Assembly (NCBI RefSeq): GCF_003515685.1
Contig: NZ_QWEG01000002.1
Coordinates: forward strand, 248,001-312,000
From: Neobacillus notoginsengisoli
GTDB lineage: Bacteria > Bacillota > Bacilli > Bacillales > Cytobacillaceae
Reading direction: 5' to 3'
DNA: 64,000 nucleotides
In this document: in pieces, positions 24,918 through 34,580 of the stretch
How positions within the stretch are numbered: the stretch's first letter is position 1
Layout of the letters: each line of letters begins with the position of its first letter
Position numbers and translations under genes: made by a program
The notes under the pieces: model-generated
Seen by the model: the letters and a program-made list of their open reading frames with translations, nothing else
Databases searched by the model: none
What the model was told of the DNA's origin: nothing

Positions 24918-26585
24918 TTACTCCTCCCCGAGCATTGGCATGTTGATGCCTTTTTCGCGGGCTGTTTTGATTGCGAGGTCGTAGCCTGCGTCGGCGTGGC
25001 GGACGACGCCCATTCCCGGGTCGGTTGTCAGCACCCTCTCCAAGCGAGCTTCGGCTTCCTTCTTCCCATCCGCAACGATGACCATCCCGGCATGGAGCGA
25101 GTAGCCCATTCCGACGCCGCCGCCATGATGGACGGATACCCAGCTCGCGCCGCCTACCGCATTGATCAGCGCATTCAGGATCGGCCAGTCGGCAACCGCG
25201 TCACTGCCATCCTTCATCGATTCGGTTTCCCTGTTCGGGGAAGCGACGGAGCCTGCATCCAAATGGTCGCGCCCAATCACAATCGGTGCTTCGAGTTCAC
25301 CGGAGGCAACCATGTCGTTAATGATTTTGCCAAAACGGGCCCGATCCCCGTAGCCAAGCCAGCAAATCCTTGATGGCAGGCCTTGGAAGCTGATTTTTTC
25401 GCGGGCCATGCGAATCCACTTGCAAAGCGGCTCGTTATCTTTGAATTCCTTCAGCAATACTTCATCGATTTTGTAAATATCGTCGGGGTTTCCGGATAGC
25501 GCCGCCCAGCGGAACGGCCCTTTTCCTTCGCAAAACTGCGGCCGGATGTACGCTGGAACGAATCCAGGGAAATCAAACGCGTTTTCGACGCCCTCATCCT
25601 TGGCAACCTGGCGGATATTGTTTCCGTAATCGAACGTGATGGCGCCCTTTTTTTGCAGTTCAAGCATGGAACGGACGTGGCTTGCGATGCTTTCTTTTGA
25701 AAGCTTCACATATTGTTTCGCGTCTTCGCTGCGAAGCTTTGCCGCTTCATCGAGCGAATACCCTGCAGGAATATAGCCATTTAGCGGATCGTGTGCGGAC
25801 GTCTGGTCGGTCAGCACCTCCGGGATGAAGCCTTTTTCAATCATGCGCGGGAGGACTTCGGCCGCATTCCCCAGCAGCCCGATCGACAGCGCCCGGCCTT
25901 CCTTTTTCGCTTCCCGCGCAAGGCGGATCGCTTCATCGAGGCTGTCCGTTTTCACATCGAGGTAGGCTGTTTCGATCCGGCGGTCAATCCGCGTTTCATC
26001 GACCTCAATCGCGAGGCAGACCCCCTCATTCATCGTAACGGCGAGCGGCTGCGCCCCGCCCATGCCTCCAAGCCCGGCGGTCAGCGTAATCGTATGCTTA
26101 AGGGTGCCGCCATAATGCTGGCGGGCGAGCTCGGCGAACGTTTCATACGTTCCCTGGACAATCCCCTGGCTGCCGATGTAAATCCAGCTGCCGGCCGTCA
26201 TTTGCCCGTACATCATCAAGCCTTTTTTATCGAGCTCATGGAAATGGTCCCAATTCGCCCAGGCAGGCACGAGATTTGAGTTGGCGAGCAAAACCCTCGG
26301 CGCATTTTCGTGCGACTTAAACACGGCGACCGGTTTTCCGGACTGGACGAGCAGCGTCTCATCGGATTCAAGTTTTTTCAGCGTCTCCACAATTGCCTGG
26401 AAGCTTTCCCAATTCCTTGCTGCCTTGCCGATCCCGCCGTACACAACGAGTTCCTCCGGCTTTTCGGCGACCTCCTCATCGAGGTTATTCATCAGCATCC
26501 TTAATGCGGCCTCCTGCACCCAACCCTTCGTCTGCAGCTCCGTCCCCCGGTAACGTTTAATCAATTCCTTCTTCTCAGCAATCAT
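24918..26585 (-). CDS. hutU: Urocanate hydratase (urocanase)
   Basis: The 555-residue protein is full length for urocanase (about 550), which uses tightly bound NAD+ to convert urocanate to imidazolone propionate. Recognisable segments include [16 protein letters not shown] (NAD-binding), [24 protein letters not shown] and [12 protein letters not shown]. The ATG at 26585 follows AAAGGGTG; the longer frame to 26645 is the translated REP element. It is the promoter-proximal hut gene here; hutH and hutP are not in the window. A cre-like site upstream suggests catabolite repression. Confidence 0.95.
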   Translation of the reverse strand: MIAEKKELIKRYRGTELQTKGWVQEAALRMLMNNLDEEVAEKPEELVVYGGIGKAARNWESFQAIVETLKKLESDETLLVQSGKPVAVFKSHENAPRVLLANSNLVPAWANWDHFHELDKKGLMMYGQMTAGSWIYIGSQGIVQGTYETFAELARQHYGGTLKHTITLTAGLGGMGGAQPLAVTMNEGVCLAIEVDETRIDRRIETAYLDVKTDSLDEAIRLAREAKKEGRALSIGLLGNAAEVLPRMIEKGFIPEVLTDQTSAHDPLNGYIPAGYSLDEAAKLRSEDAKQYVKLSKESIASHVRSMLELQKKGAITFDYGNNIRQVAKDEGVENAFDFPGFVPAYIRPQFCEGKGPFRWAALSGNPDDIYKIDEVLLKEFKDNEPLCKWIRMAREKISFQGLPSRICWLGYGDRARFGKIINDMVASGELEAPIVIGRDHLDAGSVASPNRETESMKDGSDAVADWPILNALINAVGGASWVSVHHGGGVGMGYSLHAGMVIVADGKKEAEARLERVLTTDPGMGVVRHADAGYDLAIKTAREKGINMPMLGEE

Positions 26586-26614
26586 CTTCAGCACCCTTTC
26601 TTCCTTAAGGTAGA

Positions 26615-26645
26615 GTGAAGCAGTGGAACCGTCCCCGTGCCTCAC
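26615..26645 (-). repeat. REP half-unit in the hutU leader
   Basis: A single reverse half, GTGAAGCAGTGGAACCGTCC followed by CCGTGCCTCAC, lies between the cre-like site and the hutU ribosome site, so it should be transcribed in the hut 5' leader. Confidence 0.88.
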
Positions 26646-26670
26646 TGACTTTACTGAATATAGTGTAAAT

Positions 26671-26685
26671 TAAAAGCGCTTTCAT
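26671..26685 (-). promoter_or_regulatory. Candidate CcpA (cre) site upstream of hutU
   Basis: On the minus strand ATGAAAGCGCTTTTA matches the cre consensus WTGNAANCGNWNNCW at 14 of 15 positions. Its place about 90 bp upstream of hutU fits carbon catabolite repression of histidine use. Confidence 0.6.
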
Positions 26686-27017
26686 TTATAGGTAGTATAT
26701 TTACGATTAAGGATGATTATTTCGGCAAAAAGAATTGGATTTTTCTATATTTGGAGATGTAAGGATAATTACTTTCGATTCGGATAATTATTTATGTTTT
26801 GATGCGTGTCTAGCGAACAAGACAATAAAACATTTAGTTTAGGCAAAACTTTATTCTAATCCCTTTGAGCGCATTGGAGACTTTATGAGCAGAAAGTCTC
26901 TGTAAGTTCGCCAACATGGCTACATGGCGACCCTCGAGATAAAACTTCCGACCGCAAACCTCGTCCAGCGACGCGACTTGTCCGTTACCACATCAAACGC
27001 CTCAACCGCCCTCCGCT
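26686..27017. other. Gene-free interval upstream of hutU / downstream of the response regulator
   Basis: AT-rich sequence probably holds the hut promoter, but no convincing -35/-10 pair was found. An AGACTTT/AAAGTCT hairpin near 26880-26905 and a TCGCCA/TGGCGA one near 26910-26932 are candidate 3'-end structures of the response-regulator transcript. No gene was seen. Confidence 0.4.
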
Positions 27018-28499
27018 TCAATCTTCCTTCCCCAACTTAGCCCGGTATTCCCTTGGAGAAAGCCCAGTCAACTTTTTGAAGTTCCTGGCAAAATAGTTCG
27101 CATTACGGAATCCTACTTCAGAGGCAATTTCTTTGATGGATAGCTGTGATTTTGCCAAAAGGACTTTCGCTTCCTTGACCCTCACTTCTGTCAAAAGCTG
27201 GCGGAAGGTCATGCTAAGTTTCTTCATTAATAAATGGCTGTAATAGGCGTAGCTCATCCCAATCGCCTGCGTGACCTTTTGCAGTGTCAAATCGGGATCG
27301 GCATAATGCTCCTCGATATACTGAATTCCCCGTTCGATGACATCTTTTTTTGATAGAGCTTCTGCCTGGGACGCACGTTCGACCAATTCATATAAAAACA
27401 GGAGGAAATTCTGGACGATCCGGTACAGCACCGGGTGATATAAAATGTCCGAAAACACGTTCATATACAGCTCTTCGAGGCCGGGGCCGTCAAGTTGGTA
27501 CGTCTTCATGAACCGCCTCGCCTGCGCAAGGATGCTCGTCAGCCGGGTCCGGAGCATCTCGGGATTCGGAAATGGCGGTTCCATATGTAAAAATTCTTCG
27601 TGCAGCCACCGCTTTATTTTTTCGCGGTCAAAATGGTTCAGCATGTCGATCCATTCCCGCTGCTGCTTCGGGGTCAGGAAAGGGTCGAACGCGCGCCAGC
27701 TTCCATCATGCGCATCCTCTGTAATGACTTGATGGTAGCCAATAAAAAATGTGACCTCCAGCAGTCGCCTCCCTGTTTGGTACATGTCATGCAAGCTCGC
27801 CTTACCGGTATCACGTGGAAGCACCACCGCCGCCAAAGGCTCTGCGTGGCCACTTTCCCAATCCCGGATCAGCTTTCTCGCTTCTTCCTCCAGTGCGCCG
27901 GAAGGAGTTTCCAATACGCACACAACCAGATTGGATAAAGGGAATATAGAGGAAACTTCAAGGAAAGAATGGTGTTGTAAAAAAGAAACAAGCTCCTGGA
28001 TTTTCCGCTGATCCTCTGTCTGCAGCAAAATCACCCCGGTACTGTCACCCACCATCTCTTCCTCTAAAAACAACGACCTGTATGTAAAGCCCTGCTCAAC
28101 TAACAGCGGCGATCCAGCCTCGGCCGGGTTTTGCACGATTAGCGAAATTGCCTTCTGCATCGCAACTTTCACCTTCGCCGGCTCAAGCGGCTTCACTAGC
28201 AAATCAACGCATTGCAGCTCAATCGCCTGCCTCGCCTTCGCAAATGTCGCCTCCACAGTCACTGCAATCACCTTTTTGCAAAAGCTCTTACTATATCGGA
28301 GAACCTGCGGCCAACTCTCAGCAGGAATCATATCCAACTCAAGTAACAGAATATCCGGCACTTCCCGTTCCAACAGCGAAAGCGTCTCTTTTAAACTTCC
28401 CGCCCCCGCCACCTCATTGACAGGCAACGAATACGTCTTCATCAGCCATTCAATCCCGGCCCGCTCATTCTGATCGCGCTCAGCCAGCAAAACCTTCAC
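27018..28499 (-). CDS. AraC-type response regulator with atypical receiver (Glu at phospho-site)
   Basis: The 493-residue protein has a YesN-like architecture: an N-terminal receiver-like domain (about 1-120), a long middle region and a C-terminal AraC domain with two helix-turn-helix motifs (LTLQKVTQAIGMSYAYYS and LSIKEIASEVGFRNANYF, about 400-485). In the receiver the position expected for the phosphorylated Asp is Glu54 (PDILLLELDM), while the KP pair (LLVKPLEP) is kept; the first acidic pair is also altered (LAERDQ). This suggests a phosphorylation-independent or Glu-mimic state. No histidine kinase is adjacent. The start is a GTG after GGGGAGGGG. Targets are unknown. Confidence 0.85.
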   Translation of the reverse strand: MKVLLAERDQNERAGIEWLMKTYSLPVNEVAGAGSLKETLSLLEREVPDILLLELDMIPAESWPQVLRYSKSFCKKVIAVTVEATFAKARQAIELQCVDLLVKPLEPAKVKVAMQKAISLIVQNPAEAGSPLLVEQGFTYRSLFLEEEMVGDSTGVILLQTEDQRKIQELVSFLQHHSFLEVSSIFPLSNLVVCVLETPSGALEEEARKLIRDWESGHAEPLAAVVLPRDTGKASLHDMYQTGRRLLEVTFFIGYHQVITEDAHDGSWRAFDPFLTPKQQREWIDMLNHFDREKIKRWLHEEFLHMEPPFPNPEMLRTRLTSILAQARRFMKTYQLDGPGLEELYMNVFSDILYHPVLYRIVQNFLLFLYELVERASQAEALSKKDVIERGIQYIEEHYADPDLTLQKVTQAIGMSYAYYSHLLMKKLSMTFRQLLTEVRVKEAKVLLAKSQLSIKEIASEVGFRNANYFARNFKKLTGLSPREYRAKLGKED

Positions 28500-28602
28500 C
28501 CGTAACCCCTCCCCAACAGCACCTCAAGCCGGCTTCCCATGTTCCCGCCCAACAATCTACTCTATAAATCTACTTTACCACAACGGGCATCACTCTCCCA
28601 AA

Positions 28603-28674
28603 ATGAAGCAGGGGACGGTTCCAGTGCTTCATTCGGGATCCGAAAGAAGCAATGGAACCGTCCCCGTGCCTCAC
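28603..28674. repeat. REP cluster 11: inverted pair (REPIN) at the end of the YaaH-like gene
   Basis: ATGAAGCAGGGGACGGTTCC, a CATTCGGGATCCGAAAG loop and the inverted half ending CCCCGTGCCTCAC. Its end forms the TGA stop of the neighbouring gene. Confidence 0.93.
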
Positions 28675-29933
28675 TCAACGATGACTTCGGTCTTTAAAAA
28701 TTCCCAATTCTGCGGTGCTGGCAAGCCGATTTGCCAGTAGGTTGTTCCAGCAAGGTTGTTCCGATCTAGAAGCTGATATTTTTCAATAAAACTACGAATA
28801 TCTTCGTACCAGACAATGTGCTCTTCCGCACCGGTCCAATACCGATACCACGGTGATTTTGCGATATTGTCGTATTGAATCGATGACCCCTTTGAAATGG
28901 CCTGATTTTGAGCAGCAAGGACAGATAATCCTTTGGTCGCATTTGTGGTGACAACCTTGTCATAGCCATATAACGGCATCGCCATCATCAGCTTCCGCGG
29001 ATTCACTAGCGTTCGCGCATAAGTAATGACCTGCTCTATCCACCAGATTGGAGAAACCGGATCAGGCGGGCCACCCGGATAGCCATAATCAATCGTCATC
29101 ACCGCCATCAAATCAGCCGTGTTTCCAATCGATGCATAATCATAAGCCCCCACAATCCGGTTCGTGGGCAAATCTGCTGTTTTCGCATGGACATTCACAT
29201 TTAAAATAAGCGTTCCTAATTGCTGTTTCAACACCTGCAAAAACAAATTAAAATCTCTTCGCCTTGCCGGGGGAATAAACTCCAGGTCAAGACTGACACC
29301 CCCGAACCCTCTGCTGACCGTCAGATTGACTAAACTCGTCACTAAATTTTGCCGAAAGGTGGGGTTTTCAAGAACCTGACCCGCGAGCTCCGCACTGAAC
29401 CCGCTTGAAGTAAAATTCCGGATCATCAGGAGCGGGACAATGTTCAATTGCCTGCACCGGGTGATAATCGCGGCGTCATCCATCTGTGCAAAAGCAAAAC
29501 CTTGTGCCGTAAACGAGTAGTTCACAACCGCCACATAGGTTAGCTGATTGGCGAGCGAATCAATCGTCATCAGGTCCGCCGCAGTTCCAGTCGGAACAAA
29601 AAACCCAAGTGTTTGGATGGTCATTTTAGTCGGAGAGGGGACCGCAAGAACCTGACCGATTCGAAGCTGATCTATGTTAAGCCCTGGATTGGCAGCAGCG
29701 ATCAAAGGAATCGTAGAGGAAAACCGTTGCGCGATTTTCCAAAGCACATCCCCCGCTTTCACTCGATAAGACCGAGTGGGCAGCGATGGATCCGGAATAT
29801 AAAGAGCCAGTCCTGGAACGATCTCCGTAGTAGAAACCAGCCCATTTACAGTCACAAGTGTCCCAAGCGAAACATTGTATCTCTTCGAAATCGACCACAA
29901 ATTCTCCCCTGCCGCCACAACGTGAACCGCCAT
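28671..29933 (-). CDS. LysM-GH18 spore cortex-lytic type protein (YaaH/SleL-like)
   Basis: The 420-residue protein has two N-terminal LysM peptidoglycan-binding modules (about 2-47 and 54-98) and a GH18-like catalytic domain (about 105-415). The GH18 active-site motif reads GVSLDLEFIP, keeping the acid Glu at the end of the DxxDxDxE pattern while the first positions are changed. YaaH/SleL proteins are N-acetylglucosaminidases or epimerases of spore cortex fragments; there is no signal peptide, as is usual for spore-coat-delivered members. GAAGGGGG lies upstream of the ATG. It marks the organism as a spore-former. Confidence 0.88.
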   Translation of the reverse strand: MAVHVVAAGENLWSISKRYNVSLGTLVTVNGLVSTTEIVPGLALYIPDPSLPTRSYRVKAGDVLWKIAQRFSSTIPLIAAANPGLNIDQLRIGQVLAVPSPTKMTIQTLGFFVPTGTAADLMTIDSLANQLTYVAVVNYSFTAQGFAFAQMDDAAIITRCRQLNIVPLLMIRNFTSSGFSAELAGQVLENPTFRQNLVTSLVNLTVSRGFGGVSLDLEFIPPARRRDFNLFLQVLKQQLGTLILNVNVHAKTADLPTNRIVGAYDYASIGNTADLMAVMTIDYGYPGGPPDPVSPIWWIEQVITYARTLVNPRKLMMAMPLYGYDKVVTTNATKGLSVLAAQNQAISKGSSIQYDNIAKSPWYRYWTGAEEHIVWYEDIRSFIEKYQLLDRNNLAGTTYWQIGLPAPQNWEFLKTEVIVE

Positions 29934-30010
29934 CCCCTCACCCCCTTCTTACATCCTATGAACGAAGAGGCCCGGACTTGTATTCATTTCGAACTTTAAG
30001 AAAAGGGAAA

Positions 30011-30030
30011 GCAGAGGGACGGTTTATTCG
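30011..30030 (+). repeat. Degenerate REP fragment
   Basis: GCAGAGGGACGGTTTATTCG matches the middle of a forward half only; no partner is visible. Confidence 0.45.
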
Positions 30031-30071
30031 GCCATTTGCAAAATCTTGTATCATCTATCATTTTTCGGAAA

Positions 30072-30100
30072 TTGTCAAACAAAAAGGGTGGAAATATAGT
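30072..30100 (+). promoter_or_regulatory. Sigma-A promoter of the exopolysaccharide operon
   Basis: TTGTCA (30072-30077) and TATAGT (30095-30100) are separated by 17 bp. The start site would give a leader of about 95 nt before the first gene. Confidence 0.7.
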
Positions 30101-30200
30101 ACAATAGGGAAAGATACCCATGCTGTTTTATGCTTAATGTTGGTGGATTTTGGAAAACAATAGAGAAGAAACTCTAATTTTCAGAATATAGGTGAATGAG

Positions 30201-30833
30201 ATGAAAGTATTGGATGGACAGGGTCTAATTATCGCAGACAACAAGAATAGTAAACCTCTGTATTTTGCCATTAAGCAAACTGTTGATCGTTTCGTTAGTC
30301 TTTGTTCGTTAATCATCCTTTTTCCATTGTTGTCGGTTGTTGCAATCCTCATTAAACTCGATTCCCGCGGTCCGATTTTTTATAAACAGGAGCGGCTTGG
30401 ACTGAATGGAAAATCATTCCTCATCTTGAAGTTCAGAACGATGTACAACAATGCGGAAAAGCATGGACCTCAATTGGCTCATCAAAATGATCCGAGAATT
30501 ACGAGAGTTGGCTACTTTTTACGTAAATACAGGATTGATGAAATCCCTCAATTTATTAATATATTGCGAGGCGAAATGTCGATGATTGGTCCGCGTCCGG
30601 AGAGGCCCGTCTTTATCGAACGTTTTGAAAAAGATATTCCTCATTTTCGTAAGCGCCTTCAAGTGAGGCCCGGCATTACCGGATGGGCGCAAACGCATGG
30701 CGGCTATGAAATTCATCCGAAGGAAAAGTTGGAATTGGATTTATACTATATTCATCATTTTTCTTTTTTGCTAGATTTGAAAATTATTATGAAATCCATT
30801 CCCGTAATCTTATTCGCCAAGGGATGGAGATAG
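30201..30833 (+). CDS. Initiating sugar-1-phosphate transferase (exopolysaccharide)
   Basis: The 210-residue protein is a polyprenyl-phosphate sugar-1-phosphate transferase of the bacterial sugar transferase (WcaJ/EpsL short-form) family. It has one membrane segment (about 20-50) and conserved blocks LILKFRTMYNNAE, LRKYRIDEIPQFINILRGEMS, GPRPERP and RPGITGWAQ. It attaches the first sugar phosphate to undecaprenyl phosphate on the inner face of the membrane. The ATG at 30201 follows AGGTG; the GTG nine bases upstream is less well placed. First gene of a tightly packed five-gene operon. Confidence 0.92.
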   Translation: MKVLDGQGLIIADNKNSKPLYFAIKQTVDRFVSLCSLIILFPLLSVVAILIKLDSRGPIFYKQERLGLNGKSFLILKFRTMYNNAEKHGPQLAHQNDPRITRVGYFLRKYRIDEIPQFINILRGEMSMIGPRPERPVFIERFEKDIPHFRKRLQVRPGITGWAQTHGGYEIHPKEKLELDLYYIHHFSFLLDLKIIMKSIPVILFAKGWR

Positions 30834-30835
30834 GC

Positions 30836-31969
30836 GTGAAACGGATTCTATTTTACGAAAGCCGTCCAGAATGGGGCGGGGCCCAAAAGTGCGAGCTTGA
30901 ACTCTTAACTGCGCTTGAAAGCGATTCAGTAGAAACGTATTTTGTCACCTCAACAATGGGGCCTATGAACAGCCGTGTCAACGCTGCGGGCAAGCAAGTT
31001 ACCGTTATTCCGGTCCATCCGAATGTGGACCAAATTCGAAAAGGGCAAGTTAAAACGGGCCTATTCTTTTTGCTAGTTCAAGTGTTTTATATTGTTCCAC
31101 ACTTCTGGAAAGTGATGGCCTTTATCCGGAAAAACCAGATCAACCTTGTCTATACGAGCCAATTCCGCTCCCAGTTACTGATTGGCTGGCTGGCAAAATT
31201 ACTTGGGCTAAAAGTGGTCTGGCATATTCACGGCGAGGAACAGCTGAATAATCTTTTAGGAAAAATAAGTGCAGCATCTGCTGACAAAATCATCGTCGTT
31301 TCCCAAACACTGGCAGACCGTTACAAGGAACTCTTTCCAAAACAAAAGTCGAAGTTCGTTGTCGTAAAAAACGGGGTTGACGACATGACATTCGCTCCCA
31401 AAAAGGAGCTGCCGGTTTTCACTATTTCCACGGTTGGTACAATTATAGAAGGTAAACGCCAGGACCTCGCTATATACGCTGTGGCGGAACTCGCAAAAAA
31501 GGGGCACCACGTTCAGCTTAATATCATTGGAGAGAAACCTCCATGGCACCCGGATGAGTATAAGAACTCTTTGTTGGAGCTAGCAGCCCAATTGAATCTC
31601 ACAAATTCTGTTAACTTTCTGGGCTGGGTTGAAAATCCTTCTGACATACTCCACCAATCTCATGTGTTCATTTTGCCATCAGACACAGAAGGCATGCCGC
31701 TCTCCATTATCGAAGCGATGGCCTTGGGTTTGCCGTGCATTTCGACGAATGTAGGCGGAGTCCCGGAATTGATCGAGGATGGAAAAACAGGGTTCCTCAT
31801 CAAACCTGGGCATGCTGAGGAACTGGCTGATAAACTCATGCTGCTTCTTGAACAGCGGGCTCTATGTGAACGGATGGGGCAACAGGCCCGGGAAAGGTAC
31901 GAATCCCAATTTACTAAAAACATGTTTGTTAAAGGAGTTGCAGGTGTGGTCGACACCGTTTCCCCATGA
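30836..31969 (+). CDS. Glycosyltransferase family 4 (first)
   Basis: The protein of about 377 residues has the GT-B fold of family 4: an N-terminal acceptor domain (ESRPEWGGAQKCELELL) and a C-terminal nucleotide-sugar domain ending in SDTEGMPLSIIEAMALGLP, the EX7E motif region. It should add a sugar to the lipid-linked repeat unit in the cytoplasm. The GTG at 30836 has GGAG upstream; an ATG at 30824 overlapping the previous gene is possible. Its stop overlaps the next ATG by four bases. Confidence 0.9.
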   Translation: MKRILFYESRPEWGGAQKCELELLTALESDSVETYFVTSTMGPMNSRVNAAGKQVTVIPVHPNVDQIRKGQVKTGLFFLLVQVFYIVPHFWKVMAFIRKNQINLVYTSQFRSQLLIGWLAKLLGLKVVWHIHGEEQLNNLLGKISAASADKIIVVSQTLADRYKELFPKQKSKFVVVKNGVDDMTFAPKKELPVFTISTVGTIIEGKRQDLAIYAVAELAKKGHHVQLNIIGEKPPWHPDEYKNSLLELAAQLNLTNSVNFLGWVENPSDILHQSHVFILPSDTEGMPLSIIEAMALGLPCISTNVGGVPELIEDGKTGFLIKPGHAEELADKLMLLLEQRALCERMGQQARERYESQFTKNMFVKGVAGVVDTVSP

Positions 31970-33126
31970 AAATCCTTTATGTCATCACAGGTGCGGATAT
32001 CGGCGGCGCCCAGAAACATTTACTCTACCTATCGGATTGCTTTAAGAAAAAGGGCCATGAGGTTCACGTCGTTCTCGGAGAGGATGGTCCCCTCCAACAT
32101 GAGCTTTTGAAGCAGAACATCGACGTCACGATCATTCCGATTCCAAGGACAATCGTGTTACGGCAGGATTTCAAGGCGTTAAAAAAGCTATTTCTATTCA
32201 TCAAAAATGGAAAGTATGACATTGTTCACTCACACAGTTCAAAAGCGGGCATCATTGCCAGGCTGGCTGGTTTTTTAAATAGAATCGATAAAAATATCTT
32301 TACTGCACATGGCTTCGTCTTCACAGACCCAACCTTATCAGCAAAAAAGCGTACAATGTATCTATGGCTTGAGAAACTGTTCAGCTATTTTTCAACCGAT
32401 ATTATCACGGTCTCAGCCTTTGATTACCACCAAGGAAAAGCGAACGGAATCAACGGCAGGAAAATGTCGATCATCCATAATGGCATCCCAGAAAAGGCAA
32501 TTATCTCCAGCCCTGTTTTGACTCAAAAGCAACAGCGGCTTCGCCAACGGGATAAAAAGGTCATTGGCTTTGTCGGCCGTTTTGCCTCTGAAAAGAATTT
32601 GGATATGCTTCTTCGAGTCGCTGCCCGTTTCACCGGGCAAAATGTGGCGTTTTGGCTGATTGGCGATGGTCCCTTGTACGGCCATTACCAAAACGTAATC
32701 ACAAGGCGCAACCTTGAAGAGATCGTTTTGCTAAAAGGGCATCAGGACAATGTCCTCGGCTGGATGGACAACATGGATGCAATGATTATTACTTCCCATA
32801 AAGAAGGGCTTCCGTTTGTTTTACTCGAAGCGTGCGGACGAGGGCTTCCCGTCATCAGTACCGATGTCGGAGGGGTAAAGGAAGTGGTCGACCCTGATGG
32901 CAAAAAAGAAATCCTAGTCGCAATCAACGATGATGAGGCTATGTACGAAAAACTTCACTCCTTACTTGTAAATGATTCATACCGCGAAGAATTGGGAAGA
33001 TATTTTTTAAAGGTAGTGGGCAGGTTTACGGTTGAGCAGATGTGCCGGGAAACGAATGAAATCTATTTAGCGCATAGAAAGGGACTACGGCACCATGTCA
33101 GCACACATCAAAAGCAATCGAATTAG
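31966..33126 (+). CDS. Glycosyltransferase family 4 (second)
   Basis: The 386-residue GT4 enzyme has TGADIGGAQKHLL at the N-terminus, HSHSSKAGIIAR (acceptor region) and SHKEGLPFVLLEACGRGLP (EX7E) in the C-terminal domain, with VGRFASEKNLD in the nucleotide-binding part. It probably extends the repeat unit started by the upstream enzymes. It is coupled by ATGA overlap to the previous gene, and its 3' end overlaps the flippase gene by 32 bp. Confidence 0.9.
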   Translation: MKILYVITGADIGGAQKHLLYLSDCFKKKGHEVHVVLGEDGPLQHELLKQNIDVTIIPIPRTIVLRQDFKALKKLFLFIKNGKYDIVHSHSSKAGIIARLAGFLNRIDKNIFTAHGFVFTDPTLSAKKRTMYLWLEKLFSYFSTDIITVSAFDYHQGKANGINGRKMSIIHNGIPEKAIISSPVLTQKQQRLRQRDKKVIGFVGRFASEKNLDMLLRVAARFTGQNVAFWLIGDGPLYGHYQNVITRRNLEEIVLLKGHQDNVLGWMDNMDAMIITSHKEGLPFVLLEACGRGLPVISTDVGGVKEVVDPDGKKEILVAINDDEAMYEKLHSLLVNDSYREELGRYFLKVVGRFTVEQMCRETNEIYLAHRKGLRHHVSTHQKQSN

Positions 33127-34570
33127 CCGCGATACCATTATTTATATCCCTGTATTTCTGGCTCCTGCTATCATTAATATTATTCTTTTAATGATTTTCA
33201 CTAGATTTTTTTCTCCAAAAGAATATGGAACCTATACCATTGTCGTCAACACAACGATTATCCTTTCATCCGTGCTTGCCCAATGGATTGTCCTATCGGT
33301 GCAGAGATTCAGGCCGGAGTACAGTCACAATGGGACCATCAGGGAGTTTAATCGCAATTTGAACCGACTGCTGCTTTTTATTTCAATGGGCTTTCTGGCG
33401 GCGGCTGTCATTTTTTATCCATTCCTGCCCTCAGGATTAGTATCATACCGGGATTACTATTGGTCTTCTGTCCTCCTAATTATTAGCACCATTTATTTTA
33501 CAGTTTTAGGTGGAGTTTATCAGGTTGATTTACAATCGAAGCAATTTCGCAATCTGAATGTGATACAATCCATAATGAAATTAGTCATTATTCTTATTTT
33601 TGTCATGGCGATTTACTATTCGCCTGTTTCGTTTATTTGGGGAACCTTGGCTGCTCAAGCCCTCGTGACGATTCCGATGCTGCGGTACGCCGAAACAGGC
33701 AAAATGTTCCGTTCGATGAAGGCGGCGAAGGATTCATTTTTTGGATTCGGTAAGAAATTCTGGCGGTACGGATTTCCGTTAATTGGATGGTATATCGGAA
33801 CAACGGTAATGAACCTGACGGACCGGTTCATGATTGAATATTTTCGTTCCTCCCATGAAGTCGGAATTTATTCCGCCAATTTCACGATTGCCGTCCAGGC
33901 CATCGCCCTAATTTGTAATCCTTTATTCTTTGCGATTCAACCAATCATGATGAACGAAATCCAGCAGCACAGTGAGCAAGAGCATATCGAACGCAGGATT
34001 TCGAACTTTACTCACCTGTTTATCATCATCGCGATGCCTTTTGGCGTTTATTTTTCAATCTACCGCCATGAAATAAGTGAACTTTTATTGGGCAATCAAT
34101 TTACATCTGGAGCCATCATCATACCAATCTTAATCATCGGTTTTTTTGCTTGGAATATCGGTTTATATGGCCAGCTTGCCTATCAAATTGCAAAAAGAAC
34201 AAAGGAAATGTTTTATTTTGTTTTCATCGCTGCCCTAACGAATTTTACCCTTAACCTTTATTTCATCCCGAAATGGGGTTTTATTGGCGCTGCAATCTCT
34301 ACGACAATCGGATTCTTTGTTTATAGTGGTTTGCTCGCGGCTTTTGCGCATCGGTTTATCAAATGGAAGATTCCATGGATGGCTTTTTCAAAAGTATTCC
34401 TGCTCGTGCTGGTTGTGGGCTTCCCTTTTTTCCTGGCAAAAGCCCTCTATCAAGTGAACGTATCTCCGTTGCTCAAAATGATCTCTGGATTGCCTTTTTT
34501 CCTTATTTACGCAGGGGCAGTGTTTATCCTTTGGAAAAATGCTATAAGAGAAATAATTTCGTCATCGTAG
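33095..34570 (+). CDS. Polysaccharide flippase (Wzx/MATE-like)
   Basis: The 491-residue polytopic protein (about 12-14 hydrophobic segments) is of the polysaccharide-biosynthesis (Wzx, RfbX) class of the MOP superfamily. A GTMVMNLTDRFMIEYF-like segment (TTVMNLTDRFMIEYF, about 231-245) is typical. It would flip the undecaprenyl-linked repeat unit to the outer face. The ATG lies inside the end of the preceding gene, with AAGGGA upstream. Confidence 0.88.
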   Translation: MSAHIKSNRISRDTIIYIPVFLAPAIINIILLMIFTRFFSPKEYGTYTIVVNTTIILSSVLAQWIVLSVQRFRPEYSHNGTIREFNRNLNRLLLFISMGFLAAAVIFYPFLPSGLVSYRDYYWSSVLLIISTIYFTVLGGVYQVDLQSKQFRNLNVIQSIMKLVIILIFVMAIYYSPVSFIWGTLAAQALVTIPMLRYAETGKMFRSMKAAKDSFFGFGKKFWRYGFPLIGWYIGTTVMNLTDRFMIEYFRSSHEVGIYSANFTIAVQAIALICNPLFFAIQPIMMNEIQQHSEQEHIERRISNFTHLFIIIAMPFGVYFSIYRHEISELLLGNQFTSGAIIIPILIIGFFAWNIGLYGQLAYQIAKRTKEMFYFVFIAALTNFTLNLYFIPKWGFIGAAISTTIGFFVYSGLLAAFAHRFIKWKIPWMAFSKVFLLVLVVGFPFFLAKALYQVNVSPLLKMISGLPFFLIYAGAVFILWKNAIREIISSS

Positions 34571-34580
34571 GAGTAGACAT

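Noticed and set aside
24537-25373. 278-codon forward frame over the second repeat array and hutU
   Set aside because: Its first part is the tandem array and the rest is antisense to urocanase; no ribosome site.
26586-26645. N-terminal extension of HutU
   Set aside because: It translates the REP unit; the ATG at 26585 has its own ribosome site and matches the family length.
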